From contig PABI01000164.1 of assembly GCA_002699125.1 (NCBI GenBank), forward strand, positions 1 to 57,709: a stretch of DNA of 57,709 nt, read 5' to 3'. The notes beneath the pieces are model-generated. The model was given only the letters and a program-made list of their open reading frames with translations, ran no database searches and had not been told where the DNA came from. The stretch's first letter is position 1; the number at the start of each line of letters is the position of its first letter. This stretch comes from Anaerolineaceae bacterium (lineage in GTDB: Bacteria > Chloroflexota > Anaerolineae > Promineifilales > Promineifilaceae). Positions 1 through 7,709 of this stretch are shown piece after piece. The position numbers and the translations under genes are program-made.

Positions 1-1
1 A

Positions 2-64
2 CTGCCAAAGAAACGGGGGCGGCCTTCTAAAGAGCTTTTACAGTTGATTGAGCGTTGGTGTTAG
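2..64 (+). CDS. Possible C-terminal tail of a gene cut by the window edge
   Basis: An open frame enters from the left edge and ends at TAG 62-64. The visible 20 residues are basic and include KKRGRPSKE, which resembles an AT-hook (RGRP) or the tail of some DDE transposases. This is the only one of the forward frames here with a protein-like composition. There is too little sequence to assign a family, and the call is tentative. Confidence 0.3.
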   Translation: MPKKRGRPSKELLQLIERWC

Positions 65-207
65 GCCACTACGATTAAGTGTGGTTTCACCCGGCGTCCC
101 GCTGCACCGCTTTTTTACTTTTTAACCTTAATCTCGTCAAGCCTCACGGCCAGTTCGTGACAAACATCACGTGCCATTGTCCGCTGATTTCGTTAGGATG
201 CCTTTGT

Positions 208-326
208 TTGGTAATCGGTGAACCGTAAACGGTAATATCGCTGCGCGACCGCTTCGCGACGGTAAACAAGTTACGGACCACCGATCGCCGAATACGGATT
301 ACGGATTACCGAATACCGATAACGAG
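208..326. repeat. Heptanucleotide tract upstream of the SLC13 gene
   Basis: Bases 292-326 are five consecutive 7-mers: ATACGGA, TTACGGA, TTACCGA, ATACCGA, TAACGAG. The tract ends in the ribosome binding site of the next gene. Bases 208-240 carry degenerate copies in the opposite orientation (GGTAATC, GGTGAAC, CGTAAAC, GGTAATA), so the two parts could pair. The rest of 65-333 holds no gene that I can see. Confidence 0.6.
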
Positions 327-333
327 GAAAAAT

Positions 334-2196
334 ATGACGCTTGAAATGTGGCTGGTGCTGGGCATCCTGGTGACAGCGATTATTTTCTTTATTACCGAAT
401 GGCTGCGCGTGGACGTGGTGGCGCTGGGCGTGCTGCTGGCATTAATGGTGACGGGGGTTTTGACGACGGGGGAGGCACTGGCGGGATTTTCCAGTACGGC
501 CGTTCTCACCATTGCCGCTCTGTTTGTAGTGGGCGGGGCCGTGCTGCACACCGGCCTGGCCGGAGCCATTGGCCGGCGCATCCTCACCATAGCGGGGGAC
601 AGCGAATGGCGGCTGGTCCTGGTGATCATGGGAGCCGTGACGCTGCTCTCCGGTTTTATGAGCGATACCGGCACGGTGGCCGTGCTGCTGCCGGCCATTA
701 TCAGCCTGTCGGTCAACACCAAAATCAGCCCGGCCAAGCTGCTCATTCCCCTGGCCTTTGGCTCGCTGCTGGGTGGGGCGATGACGCTTATCGGCACGCC
801 GCCCAACATCATTGTGAGCGATGTGCTGCGCGATGCCGGCTACGAGCCTTTTTTCTTTTTTAGCTACACGCCGATGGGGCTGGTGCTGGCGGCGATTGGC
901 ATCACCTTCATGATCTTCATTGGGCGGCGGCTTTTGCCTGACCGGCATGTTTCCGTGGAGAAACAGGTGGTCGCCACGCCCAAGGAGATTGTGGATGCGT
1001 ATCGCCTGCCGGAGAATTTGCTGCGCCTGCGGGTGCGGCGCGGCTCTGAGCTGATTGGTCGCACTGTATTTGAGTCAGGCTTGCGCGAGCAGTTTGGCGT
1101 GACGGTATTGAAGATTATGCGTCCGCCCGATTTGTGGGAATTGGCTGAAAGCGAGGGAATCCATACCGAGCTTAAAGACACGCCCATCATCCCCGACGCA
1201 GAGGCGACCATTGAGCGAAATGATGTATTGGTTGTGCAGGGGGAGGTTACGGCCGTCAATCAAGCCGCCATTCATTGGAACCTGGCTGTGCAGCCGGCCA
1301 AACCCAAAGATGCCAAAGCGCTGCTCAGCCGTGAAGTAGGCGTGGCCGAACTGCTGCTGCCGCCGCGCTCCAGTCTGCTGGGCAAAACGTTGGCCGAGGT
1401 GCGCTTTGGCACCACTTATCGGCTTACTGTGTTGGCCATTAGCCGTCCGGGGGATGGGCACAATCTTGATCTAAAAAACACCCGGCTGCAATTTGGCGAT
1501 ACGTTGGTGGTGCAGGGGCGCTGGCACGACATCTCGCGCCTGCGCGATTTTCGGCGGGACTTTGTGGTGATGGGCGAGCCGGAATCCGAGGTGGATCGGC
1601 CGCCGCGCAGCAAGGCACGCTGGGCAGCACTCATCATGGCTGGGATGTTGGTGCTGATGGTGGGCGAATTTGTGCCGCTGGTCACCGCCTCGCTGGTGGC
1701 GGCGCTGCTTATTGTACTCACCGGCTGCCTGACAATGGACAAGGCATACGACGCCATCGACTGGCGCAGCATTGTGCTTATCGCCGGGATGCTGCCCATG
1801 AGTACCGCGCTGGAGAAGGTGGGGTTGGTGAATCTAATTGCCAACGGCTTTGTCGACACGTTGGGCGGTATTGGCCCGCTGGCGGTGATGATTGGCCTCT
1901 TTTTGCTGACCTCAATTTTTACCCAGGTACTGTCTAACACGGCCACCACCGTAGTGATTGCCCCGATTGCCCTGGCCGCAGCACAGACGTTGGACATTCA
2001 GCCACAGGCGTTTTTGATGGCGGTGGCCATTGCCGCTTCGATGGCGTTTGCTTCGCCTGTGGCTTCGCCGGCCAACACGCTGGTGATGGGCGCCGGGAAT
2101 TACCGCTTTGGCGATTATGTAAAGGTGGGCGTACCGCTCATTTTGCTGATGCTGGTGGCGGTGGCGCTGCTGCTGCCGTTGATTTTTCCGTTTTGA
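334..2196 (+). CDS. SLC13/DASS-family permease with two TrkA-C domains
   Basis: Predicted inner-membrane anion transporter of 620 residues, in the SLC13 (divalent anion:Na+ symporter) superfamily. The N-terminal half (about 1-200) and C-terminal half (about 425-620) are hydrophobic. Each carries a family-type loop: SDTGTVAVLLP near 110 and SNTATTVVIAP near 535. The motif LIGTPPNIIV near 150 is typical of the family. Two soluble RCK_C/TrkA-C-like domains (about 215-300 and 325-400) sit in the central cytoplasmic part, an arrangement common in bacterial members often called sulfate or citrate permeases. The substrate cannot be read from sequence. ATG 334 follows GAGG at a good distance. The gene stands alone and converges on the alpha-glucosidase gene across a long inverted repeat. 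Confidence 0.85.
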   Translation: MTLEMWLVLGILVTAIIFFITEWLRVDVVALGVLLALMVTGVLTTGEALAGFSSTAVLTIAALFVVGGAVLHTGLAGAIGRRILTIAGDSEWRLVLVIMGAVTLLSGFMSDTGTVAVLLPAIISLSVNTKISPAKLLIPLAFGSLLGGAMTLIGTPPNIIVSDVLRDAGYEPFFFFSYTPMGLVLAAIGITFMIFIGRRLLPDRHVSVEKQVVATPKEIVDAYRLPENLLRLRVRRGSELIGRTVFESGLREQFGVTVLKIMRPPDLWELAESEGIHTELKDTPIIPDAEATIERNDVLVVQGEVTAVNQAAIHWNLAVQPAKPKDAKALLSREVGVAELLLPPRSSLLGKTLAEVRFGTTYRLTVLAISRPGDGHNLDLKNTRLQFGDTLVVQGRWHDISRLRDFRRDFVVMGEPESEVDRPPRSKARWAALIMAGMLVLMVGEFVPLVTASLVAALLIVLTGCLTMDKAYDAIDWRSIVLIAGMLPMSTALEKVGLVNLIANGFVDTLGGIGPLAVMIGLFLLTSIFTQVLSNTATTVVIAPIALAAAQTLDIQPQAFLMAVAIAASMAFASPVASPANTLVMGAGNYRFGDYVKVGVPLILLMLVAVALLLPLIFPF

Positions 2197-2200
2197 TTGG

Positions 2201-2345
2201 GTAGGGGTGGGACAGGCGGATAACGCCCTTGTAGTGCAGAATGGGCTTTCCACCCGCCTGTCTCACCCAGATGTTGATGGGCGAGACGACGCGGAAGGAG
2301 GTTGTTAAGTTTGGCGAGGTAGTTTCCGCGTCGTCCCGCCCCTAC
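2201..2345. repeat. Nested inverted repeats between convergent genes
   Basis: Two imperfect hairpins lie side by side. Bases 2205-2219 pair with 2254-2268 (15 nt, one G-T mismatch) and 2279-2296 pair with 2324-2341 (18 nt, one mismatch). The outer ends 2201-2213 (GTAGGGGTGGGAC) and 2333-2345 (GTCCCGCCCCTAC) also pair. The element fills the gap between the SLC13 stop and the alpha-glucosidase stop. It could end transcription from both sides, although there is no U-run. Confidence 0.7.
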
Positions 2346-2348
2346 GAG

Positions 2349-3965
2349 TTACAATTGAAGAATCAAACCTTCGTTGGCGGCGAGGGTGAAGTGGGACAAG
2401 GTGATGGTGCCACTGCGCTGCATGTTGGTGGCCAGGGTGATGGTGGCCTGTTCGCCTAAGTTTGTTATGTTAACTTCTTGTGGTTCCCCGGTGAAGTTGA
2501 GGACAATTAAAAAGGAACGGCCGTTTGCCGAATCACCATCTTCCCGCAAATAAGTAAAAACATTGTCATTGTCAGGCTCTACAGCACGGTAGCTGCCTGC
2601 GTGCAAAGCAGGTTCCGCCCGGCGCAGCGCGGCTAATGTCCGGTAGAGGTTGAGCATGGAGGTGGGGTCTTCGTTCTGGGCGGCGACGTTTAGCTTCGTG
2701 TAGTTGTCTGCGACGGGTAACCAGGGAACGGCCGTTTCCCCTGTAAATCCGGCATGAGGTGAACTGTCCCACTGCATCGGCGTGCGCTCGGGGTCGCGGC
2801 CAATAATGTGGGCAATCTCTGGCTGATTGACCGCTGGTGGATCCTGCACGTACTCGGGTGGAATACGGCCGTCCTCCATGCCGATTTCTTCACCGTAGTA
2901 GCTGGTGGGCGTGCCGCGCAGCGTCAGCAGCAGCATGTTGGCTACCCGTGCCTGGTCGGCACCCACGCGTGTGGCAACACGGTGCTGGTCGTGGTTGCCC
3001 AGCACCCAGTTGGGCCAGGCGCCCTCGGGCAAAGCTGCCTCATAGTTGTCCACCAGCCGTCGGATGGTTTTTGCTTCCCATTTACTCAAGATGAGGTGGA
3101 AATTGAAGGGCATGTGGCATTCGTCGAAGTTTGTGCCGTAATAAGTGACCAGCTGATCGTACGGCAGGTAAATTTCGCCCACCATCATCCGTTCATCGTA
3201 TTCATCCAGCACGGCGCGCATTTGCCGGATGAGGTCGTGCACCTCCGGCAAATTTTGTGTGTAGATGTGGTTCAGACTCTGGTATGATTCCACGCCATCC
3301 CAGTTTGGATTAGCCGGTTCATCGCGCAGCGCTTCATCTTTCATCATCAGCCAGATGACATCAACGCGAAAGCCATCGACGCCTTTGTCCAGCCAGAAGC
3401 GCATCACGTCCAGCATGGCCGGCAGCACTTCGGGATGGCGATAGTTGAGTTCCGGCTGCTGGGTGACAAACTGGTGCAGGTAATATTGGCCGGTCGCCTC
3501 GTCGAAGGTCCAGGCAGGGCCGCCAAAGAAGCTGAGCCAGTTGTTGGGCGGTCCACCGTCTGGAGCCGGATCGCGCCATATGTACCAGTCGCGTTTGGGA
3601 TTGTCGCGGCTGCTGCGGCTTTCCTGGAACCAGGCGTGTTCGTCGGAAGTGTGGTTGGGCACCAGGTCGATGATAAGCTTGAGGCCGCGGGCATGCAGGT
3701 CGGCCAGCAGGGCGTCAAAGTCGGCCATCGTGCCGAACAGTGGGTTGATCTCTACGTAATCGGCCACGTCGTAGCCGAAGTCGTGCATGGGGGAAGGGTA
3801 GATGGGTGAGAGCCAGACAGCGTCGATGTTGAGGTTGTGCAGGTGATCCAGCCGCTGGCGGATGCCGGGCAGGTCGCCGATGCCGTCATTGTTGCTGTCC
3901 TGGTAAGAGCGGGGATAAATCTGGTAAATGATGCCTTTTTGCCACCAAAGCAGGTCTTTGTTCAT
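2349..3965 (-). CDS. GH13 alpha-glucosidase (oligo-1,6-glucosidase type)
   Basis: Cytoplasmic glycoside hydrolase of 538 residues that should release glucose from the non-reducing end of short alpha-glucosides. All four GH13 regions are present: DLVPNHT (100-106), GFRVDVIW with nucleophile Asp202, VGEIYL with acid/base Glu264, and VLGNHDQ with Asp326. The start WWQKGIIYQIYPRSYQD is typical of this branch. I start at ATG 3965, which follows GGAG by about 9 nt. An in-frame Met 69 nt further upstream would add residues unlike the family. No signal peptide is seen. Specificity between isomaltose, sucrose and maltose substrates cannot be decided here. The gene is monocistronic, with inverted repeats on both sides. 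Confidence 0.88.
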   Translation of the reverse strand: MNKDLLWWQKGIIYQIYPRSYQDSNNDGIGDLPGIRQRLDHLHNLNIDAVWLSPIYPSPMHDFGYDVADYVEINPLFGTMADFDALLADLHARGLKLIIDLVPNHTSDEHAWFQESRSSRDNPKRDWYIWRDPAPDGGPPNNWLSFFGGPAWTFDEATGQYYLHQFVTQQPELNYRHPEVLPAMLDVMRFWLDKGVDGFRVDVIWLMMKDEALRDEPANPNWDGVESYQSLNHIYTQNLPEVHDLIRQMRAVLDEYDERMMVGEIYLPYDQLVTYYGTNFDECHMPFNFHLILSKWEAKTIRRLVDNYEAALPEGAWPNWVLGNHDQHRVATRVGADQARVANMLLLTLRGTPTSYYGEEIGMEDGRIPPEYVQDPPAVNQPEIAHIIGRDPERTPMQWDSSPHAGFTGETAVPWLPVADNYTKLNVAAQNEDPTSMLNLYRTLAALRRAEPALHAGSYRAVEPDNDNVFTYLREDGDSANGRSFLIVLNFTGEPQEVNITNLGEQATITLATNMQRSGTITLSHFTLAANEGLILQL

Positions 3966-4041
3966 TGTTAAAACTCCAGTTTTTGGTGACGGATGATAGG
4001 TGATTTGTGGGGAATGTTCAATGCTTTTCCCCAAAGAAAGG

Positions 4042-4101
4042 GGACACAGATGAACACAGATGTAGTTTTATATCTGTGAAAATCTGTGTTTATCTGTGTC
4101 C
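4042..4101. repeat. Inverted repeat of the ACACAGAT family
   Basis: Arms 4042-4061 and 4082-4101 are 20 nt each with one mismatch, around a 20-nt loop. Each arm contains ACACAGAT twice with a spacing of 10. It lies between the SRPBCC gene and the alpha-glucosidase gene, both on the minus strand. Confidence 0.7.
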
Positions 4102-4110
4102 GAAAGCGCT

Positions 4111-4605
4111 TCAGGAAGCTACGGCCGTTTCTCCTTGCCGCCTGATCAATTCTCGCTTCAAACTTTCTTCACCCTGGCGCATGGCCCAATGGTGGTTGGC
4201 GGCAAAGATCGGTTTCATGATGAAGGAGAGCCAGCGCAGCAGCGGCTTGTCGGCGCGAATGCGCCAGTCGTAGGTGATGTTGACCCAATCGCCGTCCTGG
4301 GCAAAGGTCCAGTCGCCAGTGCCGACAAAATCGCCCCATGCTTCCAGGGAAAAGCCATAGGGGGAGCGGTTGTCAGTGATGCGGAACTGCCAGCGCAGTG
4401 TGTAGGGCAGCCAGCCTTTGGTGTGCAAGCTGACTACTTTGCCAATGCCGTTGCTGCCCCCTGGTTCCAATTCCTGCACGTCTAGATAAACCGAAGGCCA
4501 CCAGCGGGCCAGATCGGGGCCGTTGCCCAAAATTTCGCTGATTTCCTGACAGGTGCTGGGCACGCGCCAATGGGTGGTAAAGGCGTATTCGTTACGTTTT
4601 GACAT
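4111..4605 (-). CDS. SRPBCC-superfamily protein (polyketide cyclase/START-like)
   Basis: A 164-residue soluble protein whose pattern fits the SRPBCC helix-grip fold, a hydrophobic ligand-binding cup. It opens with an amphipathic strand (EYAFTTHWRVPSTCQEISEI). It then has a helix ending in LARWWPSVY, repeated beta strands (TLRWQFRITDN, GDWTFAQDGDWVNITYDW), and a long C-terminal helix beginning near WLSFIMKP. The function of this family is rarely known from sequence. The start at ATG 4605 follows AAGGAAAT. It lies 55 nt downstream of the membrane-protein gene, separated from it by a heptamer tract. Confidence 0.65.
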   Translation of the reverse strand: MSKRNEYAFTTHWRVPSTCQEISEILGNGPDLARWWPSVYLDVQELEPGGSNGIGKVVSLHTKGWLPYTLRWQFRITDNRSPYGFSLEAWGDFVGTGDWTFAQDGDWVNITYDWRIRADKPLLRWLSFIMKPIFAANHHWAMRQGEESLKRELIRRQGETAVAS

Positions 4606-4618
4606 CTTATTTCCTTTT

Positions 4619-4646
4619 GGAGATTGGAGACTGGAGATTAGAGATT
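4619..4646. repeat. Heptanucleotide tract GGAGATT
   Basis: Four consecutive 7-mers: GGAGATT, GGAGACT, GGAGATT, AGAGATT. The tract fills the gap between the membrane-protein stop codon and the SRPBCC ribosome binding site. The same unit reappears as an inverted repeat at 52801-52841. Confidence 0.65.
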
Positions 4647-4660
4647 GCCCAGTCTCGATC

Positions 4661-5410
4661 CTAAACGACGATTCGATAAACGGCCGTTAACACCAGCCCC
4701 ACGCCGTAGGCAATGGTATAATAAACCAGCAGCGGCTGACGGCCGTTACGCCACAGCAGCCAGCCGGAGAGCACGGCCAAACTCAGCACGACATATAAAT
4801 CCAGCCCAATTTCTTCAAAGCCGAGGTTGGCAAAGATGCCCAGGGCAACAGAAAACGCATTGAGACCGAGAACGGCCGTATCTCGCCCGCTCACATTATT
4901 TTGCCAGGGATGGGCCAATTGCAGCAGCATCAACGCCCCGTTGATCAGCACAAAGCCGGCAAAAAATAGCCAATGCGAAAAGTCATCGTCGTTGAAGATA
5001 ACAATGCGGCATAAATCGCTGATGACCCCATCGGAGCAAAAGCGAGTGTGCAGATAGTTGGTGGTTTCGTGGCTGCCGTAGCTGACAGCTAACAGGTAGA
5101 GGCCGATGATGAAGGTGAGGTTGAGCAGCAGGGATGAACGATGACTGCCGCGCAGTGGCCCGCGTTCAATCTCTTTTTTGAGCAAGTAAAAGGCGGTTAC
5201 GCTAATTAGTGGCAGGGTGAGCATGTTGTGCAGATCAACCCAGCGCAAAAATTCGTTGGCGGCGACGTAGCCTAAGGTCCAGGAGCCCAGCCGATTTAGC
5301 GAGCCGAGCAAGATGACAACGGTTTGTATGCCCAGCAGCCAATGGATGCGGGAAAGGGTGATTGGGCGATGGGAAACGGCCGTTACCGAATTTAAATTAG
5401 TGGTTTTCAT
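4661..5410 (-). CDS. Uncharacterised polytopic membrane protein
   Basis: A 249-residue protein with about six or seven hydrophobic segments (near 25-50, 60-78, 93-110, 143-165, 178-198, 203-218 and 228-245). I do not recognise a family. The loop near residues 112-140 carries two cysteines and a run of aspartates (FNDDDFSHW). It starts at ATG 5410 behind a weak AGAG. Its stop codon lies just beyond a heptamer tract. It is divergent from the disaccharide module that starts at 5530, so the 119-nt gap probably contains two promoters. Confidence 0.6.
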   Translation of the reverse strand: MKTTNLNSVTAVSHRPITLSRIHWLLGIQTVVILLGSLNRLGSWTLGYVAANEFLRWVDLHNMLTLPLISVTAFYLLKKEIERGPLRGSHRSSLLLNLTFIIGLYLLAVSYGSHETTNYLHTRFCSDGVISDLCRIVIFNDDDFSHWLFFAGFVLINGALMLLQLAHPWQNNVSGRDTAVLGLNAFSVALGIFANLGFEEIGLDLYVVLSLAVLSGWLLWRNGRQPLLVYYTIAYGVGLVLTAVYRIVV

Positions 5411-5529
5411 CTTTATCTCTTTTAGGGCTGTGGTGAGGGCGGTTCGTCAAGAATTTTGAAGACTTTTATAATGTTTAGCAAATAACGAGAATAAAGCAGT
5501 AAAGCAGTTCACACTTAGAAGGAGCTATT

Positions 5530-7608
5530 TTGGATTTAGGAAATATTCGTTTTTTCGCCTCTGATTTGGATGGAACGTTGTTGGGGGATGATGAAGCGCG
5601 AGAACAATTTAAGCAGGTTTGGACGGTAGAGCCAGAAGGGAAACGGCCGTTGCTATGCTACAACACCGGTCGTTTGCTGGATGATGTGCTTCATTTGGTG
5701 ACCAGCGGCTATTTGCCCCGGCCAGACTACATTATCAGCGGGGTGGGCACTTCCGTGTACGATGCGGCAACCGGTGATGTACTCAAGGAGTTTACGGAGA
5801 TATTAGAGGAGGGTTGGGACCTGGAGACAGTTGAGCAGGTGCTCAATCAAATCGATCTGCCGCTGGAAAAACAGCCCCATCACTTCCAAAACGCGTATAA
5901 ATCGAGCTGGTTTTTTGATGACGCGACGCCAGAGCAGCTGGAAATGATTCAATCACGCCTGGAAGAGACCGGCCTGAAACACCATTTGGTTTATTCCAGC
6001 AGCCGCCATTTAGACATCTTGCCCAAGTGGGCCAACAAGGGAAATGCACTGCGCTGGCTGCTGGATCATCTGCAAATTCCGGCCAACGAAGTTGTGGTTG
6101 CTGGTGACAGCGGCAATGATAGCGCCATGTTTCAGCTCAAAGGCGTGCGCGGCATTATTCCCGGGAATGCCCAGCCGGAACTGATTGAGCAAACCAGAGG
6201 GATGCCGCTGTACGAGGCAGAGCCGAATGAAGTTTGTGCCCAGGCCGTGTTGAAGGGTTTGCGCCATTTTCAAGTTTTGGAAACGATTGAGCTGGCGGAA
6301 CGGCCGTCTGACCAACACCAGCTTTACGAAGCCATCCGCACCTCTGGCGGTGAAGCGATTGAGCATTTGACTCAAGACCAGCTGGCCTTCATTCGGCAGG
6401 GGTATCACAAAGCGATTGAAGCCCTCAAGAAAAACATCACACCGCTGGGCTTCTCCGCCTGTTCGCTGGAGGACAATGAGGTCACCGGGACCGATGAAAA
6501 TTATCGCAGCGTTTGGGCCCGTGACGGCGCGTTGACTATTCTTGGTTCTCTGTTTATCACCAACCAGGATGAAGCGGTGCACCAGTGCCAGCGGCAAACG
6601 CTGATCACGCTGCTGGAGCATGTTTCGCCCAATGGTCAGATACCGGCTAACGTACGCATTGATGACGAACGCCCTGATTATTCCGGGGTGGGGGGGATTG
6701 CTTCGGTGGACAGCGGTATGTGGGTGATCATCGCCTTTTTTGCTTATGTCTCCCACACGCGCGATCATGAATTTTTGCGGCATTACATGGGCCAACTGCA
6801 ACGGGTGATCGATTGGCTGGGTGCCCACGATAGCAACAACGACGCGTTGCTGGAAATTCCAGAGGCAGGTGATTGGACCGACTTGTTTGGCCGCAGCTAC
6901 AATGTTTTATACGATGAGGTGCTGTGGTATCGCTGCAATGTTTGTTTCGGCCGTTTGCTGCAAATGTTGGGCGATGAGCAGCGCGCCGGGGATTATTTCC
7001 GCTGGGCCAGAGTCATTAAACGAGAAATCCGCAAAAACTTCTGGCCATCCACCCAGCAAACGGTAAATCAGCCGGTCTCCTTTGCCGAGCGGCAGTTTTC
7101 TTTAGGCGATGCGCGCTATCTTCTGGCGCAAATTACCCCCTTCGATTTTAGCTGGCGCTGCGATACGTTGGGGAATACGCTCGCCTTTTTGTACGATGTC
7201 GTTGATCACAGGCAGGCCAGCGAAACGTTTCGTTTCATGTGGGGTGTTGGGGTAAACGACCCGTTTCCCATTGCCAATTTGTACCCGGCAGTGATGTCTG
7301 GCGACAGTGATTGGCGCTCTTATTACACCGTTAATTTGCTAAATCTGCCGCAACATTATCACAATGGCGGCATTTGGCCTTTTGTGGGTGGGCATTGGGT
7401 ACGGTTTATTAACAAGCTTGGGCTGCGTAACCTGGCCTTGCAGGAATTATATCGTCTGACAGAGCTAAACAAGTTGGGCGCATATCAGGAGTGGGAATTT
7501 AATGAGTGGGCACACGGCCGTACCGGTCGTCCCATGGGCAAAGCGTTTCAAGCGTGGTCTGCTTCAGAATTTATCCATGCTTGTCATGCTTTGCATGTTA
7601 TTGCTTAA
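5530..7608 (+). CDS. HAD-IIB sugar phosphatase fused to an (alpha/alpha)6 glycosidase-like domain
   Basis: A two-domain protein of 692 residues. Residues 1-250 are a HAD-IIB phosphatase of the sucrose-phosphate/mannosylfructose-phosphate phosphatase type: DLDGTLLG with catalytic Asp12 and Asp14, YNTGR near 44, NKGNALRWL near 170 and GDSGNDSAMF near 193. Residues 285-690 resemble the helical barrel of amylo-alpha-1,6-glucosidases and GH100 invertases: WARDGA, VDSGMWVIIAFFAY, EAGDWTDLFGRSYNVLYDE and YHNGGIWPFVGG. The start is TTG 5530, because AAGGAG lies 6-7 nt upstream and the first motif follows at once. The next gene is an SPS-like glycosyltransferase, so the phosphatase half probably completes synthesis of a disaccharide. 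The glycosidase half may split the same disaccharide or a related one. That pairing is inference. Confidence 0.8.
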   Translation: MDLGNIRFFASDLDGTLLGDDEAREQFKQVWTVEPEGKRPLLCYNTGRLLDDVLHLVTSGYLPRPDYIISGVGTSVYDAATGDVLKEFTEILEEGWDLETVEQVLNQIDLPLEKQPHHFQNAYKSSWFFDDATPEQLEMIQSRLEETGLKHHLVYSSSRHLDILPKWANKGNALRWLLDHLQIPANEVVVAGDSGNDSAMFQLKGVRGIIPGNAQPELIEQTRGMPLYEAEPNEVCAQAVLKGLRHFQVLETIELAERPSDQHQLYEAIRTSGGEAIEHLTQDQLAFIRQGYHKAIEALKKNITPLGFSACSLEDNEVTGTDENYRSVWARDGALTILGSLFITNQDEAVHQCQRQTLITLLEHVSPNGQIPANVRIDDERPDYSGVGGIASVDSGMWVIIAFFAYVSHTRDHEFLRHYMGQLQRVIDWLGAHDSNNDALLEIPEAGDWTDLFGRSYNVLYDEVLWYRCNVCFGRLLQMLGDEQRAGDYFRWARVIKREIRKNFWPSTQQTVNQPVSFAERQFSLGDARYLLAQITPFDFSWRCDTLGNTLAFLYDVVDHRQASETFRFMWGVGVNDPFPIANLYPAVMSGDSDWRSYYTVNLLNLPQHYHNGGIWPFVGGHWVRFINKLGLRNLALQELYRLTELNKLGAYQEWEFNEWAHGRTGRPMGKAFQAWSASEFIHACHALHVIA

Positions 7609-7626
7609 AACAATTGCATCAATTCA

Positions 7627-7687
7627 GGTGCAGCGCACTTTAACCACAGTTATTTGCTATAAGGTCACCGTGCAAGTGCGTCGCACC
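7627..7687. repeat. Inverted repeat of the GGTGCRACGCACTTGCA family, copy 1
   Basis: Left arm 7627-7640 (GGTGCAGCGCACTT) and right arm 7671-7687 (TGCAAGTGCGTCGCACC) are imperfectly complementary. The pair lies between the phosphatase/glycosidase stop and the ribosome binding site of the glycosyltransferase. A better-preserved second copy is at 49395-49453. Confidence 0.65.
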
Positions 7688-7709
7688 GAAATTAAGGAGA
7701 AGATGTTTC

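Noticed and set aside
292..326. Short regular repeats as a CRISPR remnant
   Set aside because: The units are 7 nt with no spacers and no cas genes nearby; they are plain tandem tracts.
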